Source: Nostoc sp. 106C (lineage in GTDB: Bacteria; Cyanobacteriota; Cyanobacteriia; Cyanobacteriales; Nostocaceae). From it: DNA of 64,000 nucleotides. This document shows, piece by piece, positions 45,216-53,454 of the stretch. Location: positions 1-64,000 of the forward strand of contig NZ_MTAW01000127.1 of the NCBI RefSeq assembly GCF_002154725.1. The letters run 5' to 3'. The translations under genes were made by a program, and so were the position numbers. How positions within the stretch are numbered: position 1 is the stretch's first letter; each line of letters begins with the position of its first letter. A model generated the notes under the pieces. The model was given only the letters and a program-made list of their open reading frames with translations. It was not told the origin of the DNA and made no database searches.

Positions 45216-46719
45216 TGATAATCCAGGTGATCGCGCTTTAGTCATTCGACAATTGCGACGAGAATTGACGCAACTTCAAGCACAAGAAATTCGCGATGCC
45301 GCAGAATTATCAAATGCGATCGCAATAGATAATTTTGACTTAGCGATCACTGACTATCAACTGCTCTGGAGTAATGGGCTAGAAGTACTACGAACCATTA
45401 AGCAGCACTATCCTTCCTGTCCGGTGATTATGTTTACCAATACAGGCAGTGAGGAGATTGCGGTAGAGGCGATGAAATCAGGGTTAGACGACTATGTTCT
45501 TAAACAACCCAATCGCTACACGCGTCTAGCAACTACTGTCCGAGTGGTTTTAGAACGGGTAGAAATTCAACGACGAGCTAACCTAGTCGAAATTCGCCTT
45601 CAAGGATTACTTAACCAACTGAAGTTGGGTGTTTTTCGTTCCAATTCCTTGGGAGAGTTATTAGAGTACAACAGAGCATTTCTGGAATTATTGGGTGTAA
45701 ATTCATTGGCGCAAGCTCAGGCAATGCAGCCGTTGAATTTGCAGGAGAATTATGCACAACTCATAAGCCTGTCTCCGCCTCAGCAGCAAGAACTTGAAGT
45801 ACAGTTACGCCGTGCTGATGGAACGCTGATGTGGGCTTTGTTAACTACAACCTTGAGCGTGATTCAAGGTGAAACCGTAATTGATGGCTTAATCGAAGAT
45901 ATTACTGCTCGCAAACAGGCTGAAATTGAAAAGTCTCAACTCAACGAAATCTTAGAGCAGCGAGTCAGGGAGCGTACCAGACAGTTAGAGGATACAAATC
46001 ACCAGTTGGCTGAGACGAATCAGAAATTAGCTGTTGCCAATCAAGATTTGGAAGAATTTGCTTACACTATTTCCCACGACTTACAAGAACCATTACGTGC
46101 TATCTCTGGGTTCAGTTCCATCTTGCTCAGTAACCAAAGCGAACAATCCCGAGTCAACCGTCAAGACTATTTGCGCCGGATTATTAGCAGTACACAGCAA
46201 GCAGACCGACTCATTGAAGATTTACTGGCTTATAGTCGTCTCAGCCGCACTGATATCCCACTACAACCGATTAATTTAGCCTTATTAATTCCAGAAATTC
46301 TCAGGCAGTTACAACCAGAAATACAGCAGCGTCAGGCACAAGTGCGGATTGAAGCGCCTTTAGCTGAAGTTATCGGCAACCGCACCATTTTGATACAAGT
46401 TCTGACCAACCTTCTAACTAACGCTATCAAGTTTGTCTCACTAGGAATGAAACCCCAGGTACGTGTGTGGAGTGAACAACGAGATAGCTTAATCCGCCTT
46501 TGGGTGGAAGACAACGGCATTGGGATTGCACAACAGTATCAACAGCAAGTGTTTCAAGTATTTAATCGCTTACATAGTAATGAAGTTTATCCTGGCACAG
46601 GCATCGGTTTAGCTATTGTGCGCAAAGGAGTTGAACGTCTGGGAGGAAACGTTGGTGTGGAATCCCAGCTGCAACAGGGAAGCCAATTTTGGATAGAATT
46701 ACCAAAAGCTTTAGATTGA
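45175..46719 (+). CDS. REC-PAS-histidine kinase
   Basis: A 514-residue cytosolic protein. The N-terminal receiver (LRILVIDDNPGDRALVIRQL, acceptor aspartate in LAITDYQL, lysine in DYVLKQ) is followed by a PAS domain (about 145-260), a coiled coil rich in Gln/Asn (about 270-300), HisKA (FAYTISHDLQEPLR) and HATPase (NLLTNAIKFV, DNGIGIAQQYQ, GTGIGLAIVRKGV). ATG 45175 is preferred to an in-frame TTG at 45145. The kinase half is close to that of the upstream gene. The receiver may accept phosphate from that kinase. Confidence 0.88.
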   Translation: MPQGTQALRILVIDDNPGDRALVIRQLRRELTQLQAQEIRDAAELSNAIAIDNFDLAITDYQLLWSNGLEVLRTIKQHYPSCPVIMFTNTGSEEIAVEAMKSGLDDYVLKQPNRYTRLATTVRVVLERVEIQRRANLVEIRLQGLLNQLKLGVFRSNSLGELLEYNRAFLELLGVNSLAQAQAMQPLNLQENYAQLISLSPPQQQELEVQLRRADGTLMWALLTTTLSVIQGETVIDGLIEDITARKQAEIEKSQLNEILEQRVRERTRQLEDTNHQLAETNQKLAVANQDLEEFAYTISHDLQEPLRAISGFSSILLSNQSEQSRVNRQDYLRRIISSTQQADRLIEDLLAYSRLSRTDIPLQPINLALLIPEILRQLQPEIQQRQAQVRIEAPLAEVIGNRTILIQVLTNLLTNAIKFVSLGMKPQVRVWSEQRDSLIRLWVEDNGIGIAQQYQQQVFQVFNRLHSNEVYPGTGIGLAIVRKGVERLGGNVGVESQLQQGSQFWIELPKALD

Positions 46720-46721
46720 AA

Positions 46722-47174
46722 ATGAATCCAGATCCAGACCAGATTCTGCTTGTAGAAGATAATCCTAAAGATGTTTTGCTGATGCAACGAGCGCTGCGTA
46801 AGGCCAACATCTTCAATTCGCTTCAAGTGGTAAACGATGGCGATGCCGCAGTGTTGTATCTGTCTGGAAAGGAACCTTATAGCGATCGCATTCTTTATCC
46901 TTTACCTGTGCTCATTTTACTTGATCTCAAACTACCGCGTAGGTCAGGGCATGAAGTGTTAATGTGGTTACGACAGCAACCAGTACTCAAGCGCATCCCT
47001 GTGGTAGTTCTCACCTCTTCTAAGGAGTATGCCGACATTAATCTTGTTTACGACCTGGGTGTCAATGCTTACATAGTTAAACCTGTTGCCTTCAACGATC
47101 TAGTAGAAATAGTTAAAACCCTTAACTTACATTGGATCATTTTTAATGAAAAGCCACAAGTCGGAACTGTGTAA
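46722..47174 (+). CDS. Rcp1-like response regulator
   Basis: A 150-residue single receiver domain: ILLVEDNPKDVLLMQRALRK, acceptor aspartate in ILLDLKLPRRSGHEV, VVVLTSSKEYADI and the lysine in AYIVKPVAFNDL. The LPRRSGHEVL loop is like that of Rcp1, the response regulator of cyanobacterial phytochrome Cph1. No output domain. ATG 46722 lies 2 bp after the preceding stop codon, so it is the likely phosphate target of the adjacent kinases. Confidence 0.9.
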   Translation: MNPDPDQILLVEDNPKDVLLMQRALRKANIFNSLQVVNDGDAAVLYLSGKEPYSDRILYPLPVLILLDLKLPRRSGHEVLMWLRQQPVLKRIPVVVLTSSKEYADINLVYDLGVNAYIVKPVAFNDLVEIVKTLNLHWIIFNEKPQVGTV

Positions 47175-47458
47175 CATTATGAAGAAAGGCAGAGGGCAGT
47201 GGTTCGGCTCTCTTTGGCTACCCTCAGGGCAAGTCGCTTACCAAGCAGGCAGGGGGCAGAAGGCTGTCTCAATGAAAAAATTTCACAGCCATAAATAAAA
47301 ACCTCTCTTGTGTCTGTGTGGTTTGATATTTTTTTACCACAAAGACACGAAGGCACAAAGTATTTTGAAGTTAGGCATTCACGCCCTGTTTTGAACCAAG
47401 CTAGAAAATTCTTACCGCTTCCTCCTGCTCCATTTCCCAGCTACTTCATAGAACCTCG

Positions 47459-50017
47459 ATGTTACGCATTCTCCTAATTGATGACAATCCTAATGACCGT
47501 CATCTGGCTATTTATGCCCTAAAGCAAGAGTTCTCTGATCTTCAAATTCAAGAGATTGGTCAAGCACAAGATTTAGAGCAGGCATTGGCGGTAGGGCAAT
47601 TTGACTTGGTAATTACCGACTACCAACTGCGGTGGAGTGATGGCTTGACTGTGCTCAAGGCAATTAAAAGCCGCTATCCTGACTGTCCAGTGGTGATGTT
47701 TACCAATAGTGGCACCCAGGAAATCGCTGTTGAAGCGATGAAGTTAGGCTTGGACGACTACGTAATCAAGTCAGCTAGCCAATTGCGTTTACCCAAAGCC
47801 GTGCGTCGTGCTTGGGAAAATACTGAAGCTAAACGCAAAGTAGCAGGACTAGAGACACGCTTGCAAACCCTGCTGAATAATTTAAATGTGGGGGTATATC
47901 GTTTACAGGCGGATGGAACTTTATTAGAAGGTAATCCCGCGTTTTTCCGTCTAGTCGGTTTAAACCACCTCAATAATCTCCCCGAAAGTAAAACTCTTGA
48001 GTCTTATTTTCAGCCAGAAGAGTATGCCGAACTGCTGAGTCAATTAAAACACAATAGCCAAGGGCGCGATGCCTACGGCGGGCTTTCCTGCGGAACGCTA
48101 CGCGTAGCTTGCTTCCCCGAAGGGGTACACCTACACCAAGTTCCAGAGAAAGAGGTGCGCGAAATCCCACTGCGACGAGCTGATGGCACAGTAGTATGGG
48201 TACGGCTCAGTAAAACCTTCACTACAGTTAATGGCATCATCATAATTGACGGGTTGATGGAAGATATTACCGAGCGCAAACTCTCTGAGCAGCAACTGCG
48301 GGAATCGCTGGCACGTGAACAAATACTTCGTACTAAAGCTGAGGCACTAGAGCACCGCTCCAGTTTTCTGGCTGAGGCCAGTCGGCTGTTGGTTTCTTCT
48401 TTAGACTACCGCACAACCTTAGCTCTGGTGGCATGTTTGGCAGTGCCTACTCTCGCTGATTTATGTCTGGTAGATGTTGTTGGCGACAATAAGTTAATTA
48501 CGTATAGCGAACCAATTGTCGCAGCATCTAACTCAGAACTAGAAGCACTAGCACTCGAACTCAGGCGCAGCAACCCACCGCCAGCCAACGCCAATTATGG
48601 CTCCCCCAAAGTACTACGAACTCAACAGCCAGAGTTGGTAATGGAAATTCCTGATACGTCAACGCTCGCTACTGTAGAAGATGCAGCACATGTCAACTTT
48701 ATTCAACAACTAAATATCACCTCTTACCTGATCGTGCCACTGATAGCACGGGAGCGAAAACTAGGCACAATGACATTTGCTTTAGTTCAGTCGCAACGTC
48801 ATTATGGTCGAGCAGAGCTAGAAATATGTCAAGAACTAGCTCAACGAGTTGCCTTGGCAATTGATAACGTCAGACTTTACCTTGATGCCCAAAAAGCTAA
48901 CCGAGTAAAGGACGAGTTTTTAGCGATCGTTTCCCACGAACTGCGCACACCACTCAACGCGATGCTGGGATGGACGAACTTGCTCAGAACTCGGCAGATG
49001 GATGCCGTAACTCAGGCAAAAGCGTTGGAGACTATGGAGCGCAATGCCAAACTCCAAAGCAAGCTCATTAATGACATTCTGGACATTTCCCGCATCACTC
49101 AAAAAAGCCTGCATTTGAATCTACACCCTCTTTACCTGCCTCCAGTTGTCAAGGCTGTGATTGATGACTTACAGCTAATCGCCCAAGCTAAATCCATCAT
49201 TGTTGAGTCGAGTTTTGATGCTGCGGTTGATCGAGTATTAGGCGATACAGATAGATTACAACAAATAGTGTGGAATTTACTATCAAATGCTCTCAAGTTC
49301 ACTCCGCAAGGCGGACGGGTAAGCGTTGAACTCAAGCAAATTAATTCTTGCGCTCAGCTCACTGTGAGTGACACTGGGCAAGGAATTAGTGCTGACTTTC
49401 TCCCCTATGTATTCGATGCCTTCCGGCAGGCAGATGCAACCACGACTCGAATACATACAGGATTGGGATTAGGATTAGCGATCGTTCAACATTTAGTTGA
49501 AATGCATAACGGCAGAGTTTTTGCCACTAGTGATGGCGTAGGCAAGGGAGCCACATTCACAGTGCAATTGCCTATGTATCAGCCTAAACTTAGGCAGCCC
49601 AATCAGGACAACCAAGCCAGAAGAGAGAATTTTCCATCTCTTCATGGCTTACGGATACTAGTAGTAGATGACGATCAAGACACCCGTGAAATGCTCACGT
49701 TCATCCTTGAGCAATGCGAAATACAGGTGAGCACAGCAGCATCTGCCACTGAAGCTTTAAAAGTACTTTCCCAATCCAAACCTGATATTCTGCTATGTGA
49801 TGTGGGAATGCCAAATGAAGATGGTTACTCGTTGATTAGCAAGGTAAGAAACCAAGAAAAAGACAGCGAAATGATCCCAGCCGTTGCCTTAACTGCCTTT
49901 GCTAGAGATGAAGATCAAGAAAAGGCAATAGCAGCAGGGTTTACCAAACACATAGCTAAACCTGTCAATCCCTTTGAATTAGTGACAGTAGTTGCCAGCT
50001 TAGCTCAACGTACTTAA
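47459..50017 (+). CDS. REC-PAS-GAF-histidine kinase-REC hybrid
   Basis: An 852-residue hybrid kinase: receiver 1 (LRILLIDDNPNDRHLAIYAL, DLVITDYQLRW, DYVIKS), PAS (about 140-270), GAF (about 310-480), HisKA (FLAIVSHELRTPLNAML), HATPase (IVWNLLSNALKF, GLGLGLAIVQHLVE) and receiver 2 (RILVVDDDQDTREML, ILLCDVGMPNEDGY, HIAKPVNPFEL). Receiver 1 is clearly paralogous to that of the gene at 45175. The PAS domain is interrupted by about 24-30 residues encoded by a palindromic repeat (48061-48150). It is separated from the upstream regulator by 284 bp. Confidence 0.88.
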   Translation: MLRILLIDDNPNDRHLAIYALKQEFSDLQIQEIGQAQDLEQALAVGQFDLVITDYQLRWSDGLTVLKAIKSRYPDCPVVMFTNSGTQEIAVEAMKLGLDDYVIKSASQLRLPKAVRRAWENTEAKRKVAGLETRLQTLLNNLNVGVYRLQADGTLLEGNPAFFRLVGLNHLNNLPESKTLESYFQPEEYAELLSQLKHNSQGRDAYGGLSCGTLRVACFPEGVHLHQVPEKEVREIPLRRADGTVVWVRLSKTFTTVNGIIIIDGLMEDITERKLSEQQLRESLAREQILRTKAEALEHRSSFLAEASRLLVSSLDYRTTLALVACLAVPTLADLCLVDVVGDNKLITYSEPIVAASNSELEALALELRRSNPPPANANYGSPKVLRTQQPELVMEIPDTSTLATVEDAAHVNFIQQLNITSYLIVPLIARERKLGTMTFALVQSQRHYGRAELEICQELAQRVALAIDNVRLYLDAQKANRVKDEFLAIVSHELRTPLNAMLGWTNLLRTRQMDAVTQAKALETMERNAKLQSKLINDILDISRITQKSLHLNLHPLYLPPVVKAVIDDLQLIAQAKSIIVESSFDAAVDRVLGDTDRLQQIVWNLLSNALKFTPQGGRVSVELKQINSCAQLTVSDTGQGISADFLPYVFDAFRQADATTTRIHTGLGLGLAIVQHLVEMHNGRVFATSDGVGKGATFTVQLPMYQPKLRQPNQDNQARRENFPSLHGLRILVVDDDQDTREMLTFILEQCEIQVSTAASATEALKVLSQSKPDILLCDVGMPNEDGYSLISKVRNQEKDSEMIPAVALTAFARDEDQEKAIAAGFTKHIAKPVNPFELVTVVASLAQRT
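48066..48127. repeat. Palindromic repeat inserted in frame in a coding region
   Basis: GCGATGCCTACGGCGGGCT (48066-48084) is identical to the intergenic repeat at 3056-3074. It continues with AACGCTACGCGTAGCTTGCT, whose GCTACGCGTAGC is a palindrome, and CCCCGAAGGGG. In the coding frame it reads GRDAYGGLSCGTLRVACFPE, a segment absent from the paralogous PAS domain of the gene at 45175. Confidence 0.7.
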
Positions 50018-50461
50018 ACTACCTGAGTATGTATTGATAGCTAATAAATAACTTAATTTTTAATAAACGGTAGTTATGAATCAAAACATGAATTTATTTA
50101 TTACGTGTTATTACTTGATAGAGTCGTAATATTTAACACTTTATTATCTTTTTAAGTCCAACGGATTTGCCTCTAATAATTTTCTAGCTATACTAATGGA
50201 TTAACCCGCTTAATTCAGCAATGAGATAGTGGCTATTTTCTTTATTTGAGTTAGAACTTACCGTAACCCTTTAATTTTGCTCATATCATTCTGTGTATTA
50301 GGTTTGTAAGAACCTAAAAATCTTGTTTGCAGTCTAAGAAAATAGATTTTATTGGAGATTCACAAAAACAGCAGTTCGATTTGAAATTTTTATTAGTATA
50401 TAACTGAAATTCACACCATATAGCAAATCCACATTAATCACACCATTGCGAGTCAGCATCT
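50018..50461. other. A/T-rich spacer, nothing recognised
   Basis: This 444-bp stretch after the kinase cluster is strongly A/T-rich and shows no repeat, RNA or coding region that I could support. Confidence 0.4.
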
Positions 50462-51118
50462 ATGAAAGCGGAATTGATAGAATTGATAGCCAGATTTCTC
50501 CAGGTCTTACGAATTAATATGAGATGGATGACTTGGAATCTGTTCCTAGCTTTTATTCCTTTGGCCTTGAGTGTTTGGCTATTTCGGAGAAATCGTGGAC
50601 GGTCTTGGGTGTGGTGGTTAGGATTCATAGTTTTCTATGCTTTTTTACCAAATGCACCTTACTTATTGACCGATGTCATTCATTTGATAGATGATATCCG
50701 CACAATTCAATCAGTGTGGGTAATTACCTTGGTGTTAATTCCTCTTTATTTATTAGTAATCTTGGCTGGATTTGAAGCTTACGTAATATCTTTAATTAAT
50801 TTAGGTTATTATTTACACCGGATTGGCAAGAGTCAATGGATTCTATGGGTTGAGTTGATTACCCATGCTCTCTCTGCTGTGGGTATTTATTGGGGCCGCT
50901 TCTTGCGTTTCAATAGTTGGGATTTCATTACACAGCCAGATGCTGTGCTGACCAAAGGTGTGGAAGAACTTCTGGGCAAACAGCCCTTAGTTATTATTTT
51001 GATCACTTTTGTGATCCTTATAGGTTTGTACGCGATTATGAAACGAGTGACTTTAGGGTGGGTTCGACAACCACAAACTGAGATACCCATCAATTCACAA
51101 CAAACGAAAAATGGGTAG
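50462..51118 (+). CDS. DUF1361 membrane protein
   Basis: A 218-residue membrane protein with about six helices (WNLFLAFIPLALSVWLF, WWLGFIVFYAFLPNAPY, ITLVLIPLYLLVILAGFE, LVIILITFVILIGLYAI). The loop FLPNAPYLLTDVIHL and the later GRFLRFNSWD are conserved features of DUF1361, a family without known function. Starts at ATG 50462. No operon neighbour. Confidence 0.8.
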   Translation: MKAELIELIARFLQVLRINMRWMTWNLFLAFIPLALSVWLFRRNRGRSWVWWLGFIVFYAFLPNAPYLLTDVIHLIDDIRTIQSVWVITLVLIPLYLLVILAGFEAYVISLINLGYYLHRIGKSQWILWVELITHALSAVGIYWGRFLRFNSWDFITQPDAVLTKGVEELLGKQPLVIILITFVILIGLYAIMKRVTLGWVRQPQTEIPINSQQTKNG

Positions 51119-51366
51119 CAGAAGAGCTGGAGGAGACAAAGGAGAAATAACCAATGACTATTGCCTTTTGACCTCAATAACAAAAGATATATGTACCAGT
51201 TGGGTAAGTCTTAAGAAAGATGAAACTTCTCCCTCCTTGACGTGAAATAAATCCAGGTAAAACGGTTGTGGCTTCAAATGCCGCATCTAGAACACATTTC
51301 ATCAGACTTAGAAATATTAACGTTCTGATGTGATGTGTCTAGTCTCGTTGCTAGGAGGGAGATCAT

Positions 51367-52539
51367 ATGCAAATAATTTCTAGAGAAGAAATCAAGCCGC
51401 TGCTAGAACAGCCAAAGGGAAATTGCGTTTCAATTTATATGCCAACGCATCCAGCTGGGCCAGAAGTGCGACAAGACCCAATTCGGTTTAAAAATTTAAT
51501 TAAAGAAGCTGAAGCTCGGCTGATTGATGCTGGTCTGGAACCGCAAGCAGCAACGGCATTGTTGCAACAAGCCATTGATCTTGATACCCAAGAATTTTGG
51601 GAGCAAATGGGAGAGTTGGGACTGGCAATTTTTATCTCTAAAGATTTTTTTCGTTACTATACCCTGCCAGTCAATTTTCAAGAGTTGGTTGTAGTTACAG
51701 ACAGATTTCACATCAAGCCACTGCTACCGATTTTGAATGGTAATGGTCGTTTCTACCTCTTAGCTTTAAGCCAACAAGATGTCAGGTTTTTTGAGGGCAC
51801 ACACTACACCATTAACAAAGTGGAGGTAGAAAATCTGCCTAAAAGCCTAGAACAAGCTCTTAATCAAGATGAAACTGCCAAAGAAGGTCAGTTCCGCATT
51901 GCCACATCTAAGGGAGGAACTGCTAATTCCTTTGTACAGCCAGGTGCGTTTCACGGACAAGGAAGTCCTGATAGAGATCAGCACCAGGAAGAAATTCGAC
52001 AATTCTTTTTCGTGATTGATAAAGCATTGCATGAGAAACTGCGAGACGAAACAGCGCCTTTGGTGATAGCTGGGGTAGAGTATCTTCTACCTTTGTACAG
52101 ACAGGCGAATTCTTATCAGCATTTGATGGAAGAAGGTATTACTGGTAATCCAGAAATTCTCAACGCTCAAGAGTTACATGACAAAGCTTGGCCGATTGTT
52201 GAGGCTGATTTTCAAAAGTCACAACAAGAATTTATGGAGCGTTTCCAGCAATTGTTTGGTGGTGATAGTGACAAAGCTACCAACGACCTTAAACAAATCA
52301 TTCCCGCGGCTTATTATCAACGAGTAGATTCATTGTTGGTTGCAGTTGGTCAGCAGCAATGGGGTTTGTTCGATCCGAGTTCGGAAACTGTTTATCTACA
52401 CGAAGAAAAAGAAACTGGTGATGAGGATTTGTTAGATTTGGTTGCTACTCATACCTTATTAAACGGTGGTACTGTCTACGCCGTTCCACCAGAACAAATA
52501 CCTTACAGCACTCCTGTTGCAGCAATTTTCCGATATTGA
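51367..52539 (+). CDS. baeRF family 3 protein (release-factor-like)
   Basis: A 390-residue cytosolic protein starting CVSIYMPTHPAGPEVRQDPI, with FRYYTLPVNFQELVVVTDRF, FYLLALSQQDVRFFEG and the C-terminal THTLLNGGTVYAVPPEQIP. This matches the bacterial archaeo-eukaryotic release factor (baeRF) superfamily, family 3, proposed to act on ribosomes or in stress, without experimental proof that I know of. An unusually strong ribosome-binding site (AGGAGG, 51353-51358) precedes ATG 51367, suggesting abundant expression, perhaps under stress. Confidence 0.78.
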   Translation: MQIISREEIKPLLEQPKGNCVSIYMPTHPAGPEVRQDPIRFKNLIKEAEARLIDAGLEPQAATALLQQAIDLDTQEFWEQMGELGLAIFISKDFFRYYTLPVNFQELVVVTDRFHIKPLLPILNGNGRFYLLALSQQDVRFFEGTHYTINKVEVENLPKSLEQALNQDETAKEGQFRIATSKGGTANSFVQPGAFHGQGSPDRDQHQEEIRQFFFVIDKALHEKLRDETAPLVIAGVEYLLPLYRQANSYQHLMEEGITGNPEILNAQELHDKAWPIVEADFQKSQQEFMERFQQLFGGDSDKATNDLKQIIPAAYYQRVDSLLVAVGQQQWGLFDPSSETVYLHEEKETGDEDLLDLVATHTLLNGGTVYAVPPEQIPYSTPVAAIFRY

Positions 52540-52590
52540 AGATTATCATGGTGTTGTATAAAATCGGTCTTCATATATACAACACCAATA

Positions 52591-53412
52591 ATGATTTCTA
52601 TTCGTTCCAGCTTCAATCATTCTTTAATCGCTTTTGCGCTTGTGAGTGCTGCGGCTGTATTGGCTCAAACTGCTACAGCTGCAACAATAACTGGCAAATC
52701 CGGTAATGTACAAGCACAAATATCCTATGAGAAACCACAGGAATATCAGTATAAAAATGTGCGGTTAAAAATTATCCGCTCAGGTCAAACGGTTTTAGAT
52801 CAAAAGCTGCCCCAAGACAGTGAATATGACCGACCTGTGGGGGATTTGTTGGCAGCGCCAGACAATAAGTTACCAGTGCTAGATTTAGACGGTAATAAAG
52901 AACCAGAAATAATTGCTGATTTCTTTACAGGGGGAGCACATTGCTGTACTTATTCACTAATTTACCGTTACGACAGTAAATCGAAGCAGTACAAAAAGAT
53001 TCGTCATGAATGGGGTAATGGTGGCTATCGACTCCGAGATTTAGACAAGGATGGATTACCAGAGTTTGATAGCCGAGACGATCGCTTTGCTGCTGCTTTC
53101 ACTGCTTATGCGGCTTCTGGCTACCCACTGCAAATTTGGCAGTATCGGCAAGGCAAGATGGTTGATGTTACGCGTCGCTATCCCAAGTTAATTGCCAATA
53201 ATGCCACAGAGCTGTGGCAAACTTACACTCAGGCACGCCAACAAGGCGATGATGGTAAGGGATTTCTCTCAGCATACTTGGCAGATAAATATATGCTGGG
53301 TCAAGGAGAGGATGGTTGGCAGCGGGTGCAGCAAGCTTATAAAAAAAGCGATCGCTCTCAATTTTTCGCGGAATTACGTAAGTTTTTACGTGAAACTGGA
53401 TACATTAAATAG
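52591..53412 (+). CDS. Secreted protein with FG-GAP-like calcium motif
   Basis: A 273-residue exported protein with a signal peptide (FALVSAAAVLAQTATA, cleavage near ATA-ATI). The mature part contains an Asp-rich loop (LDLDGNKEPEIIADFFTGG) and AHCCTYSLIYRYD with adjacent cysteines, then a second loop DLDKDGLPEFDSRDDRF, resembling FG-GAP/VCBS calcium loops. The C-terminal 80 residues are helical. It follows the baeRF gene by 51 bp. Function unknown. Confidence 0.65.
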   Translation: MISIRSSFNHSLIAFALVSAAAVLAQTATAATITGKSGNVQAQISYEKPQEYQYKNVRLKIIRSGQTVLDQKLPQDSEYDRPVGDLLAAPDNKLPVLDLDGNKEPEIIADFFTGGAHCCTYSLIYRYDSKSKQYKKIRHEWGNGGYRLRDLDKDGLPEFDSRDDRFAAAFTAYAASGYPLQIWQYRQGKMVDVTRRYPKLIANNATELWQTYTQARQQGDDGKGFLSAYLADKYMLGQGEDGWQRVQQAYKKSDRSQFFAELRKFLRETGYIK

Positions 53413-53454
53413 TCATTTGTCATTTGTTCTTCCTGTCCCCCTGCTCTCTACTCC

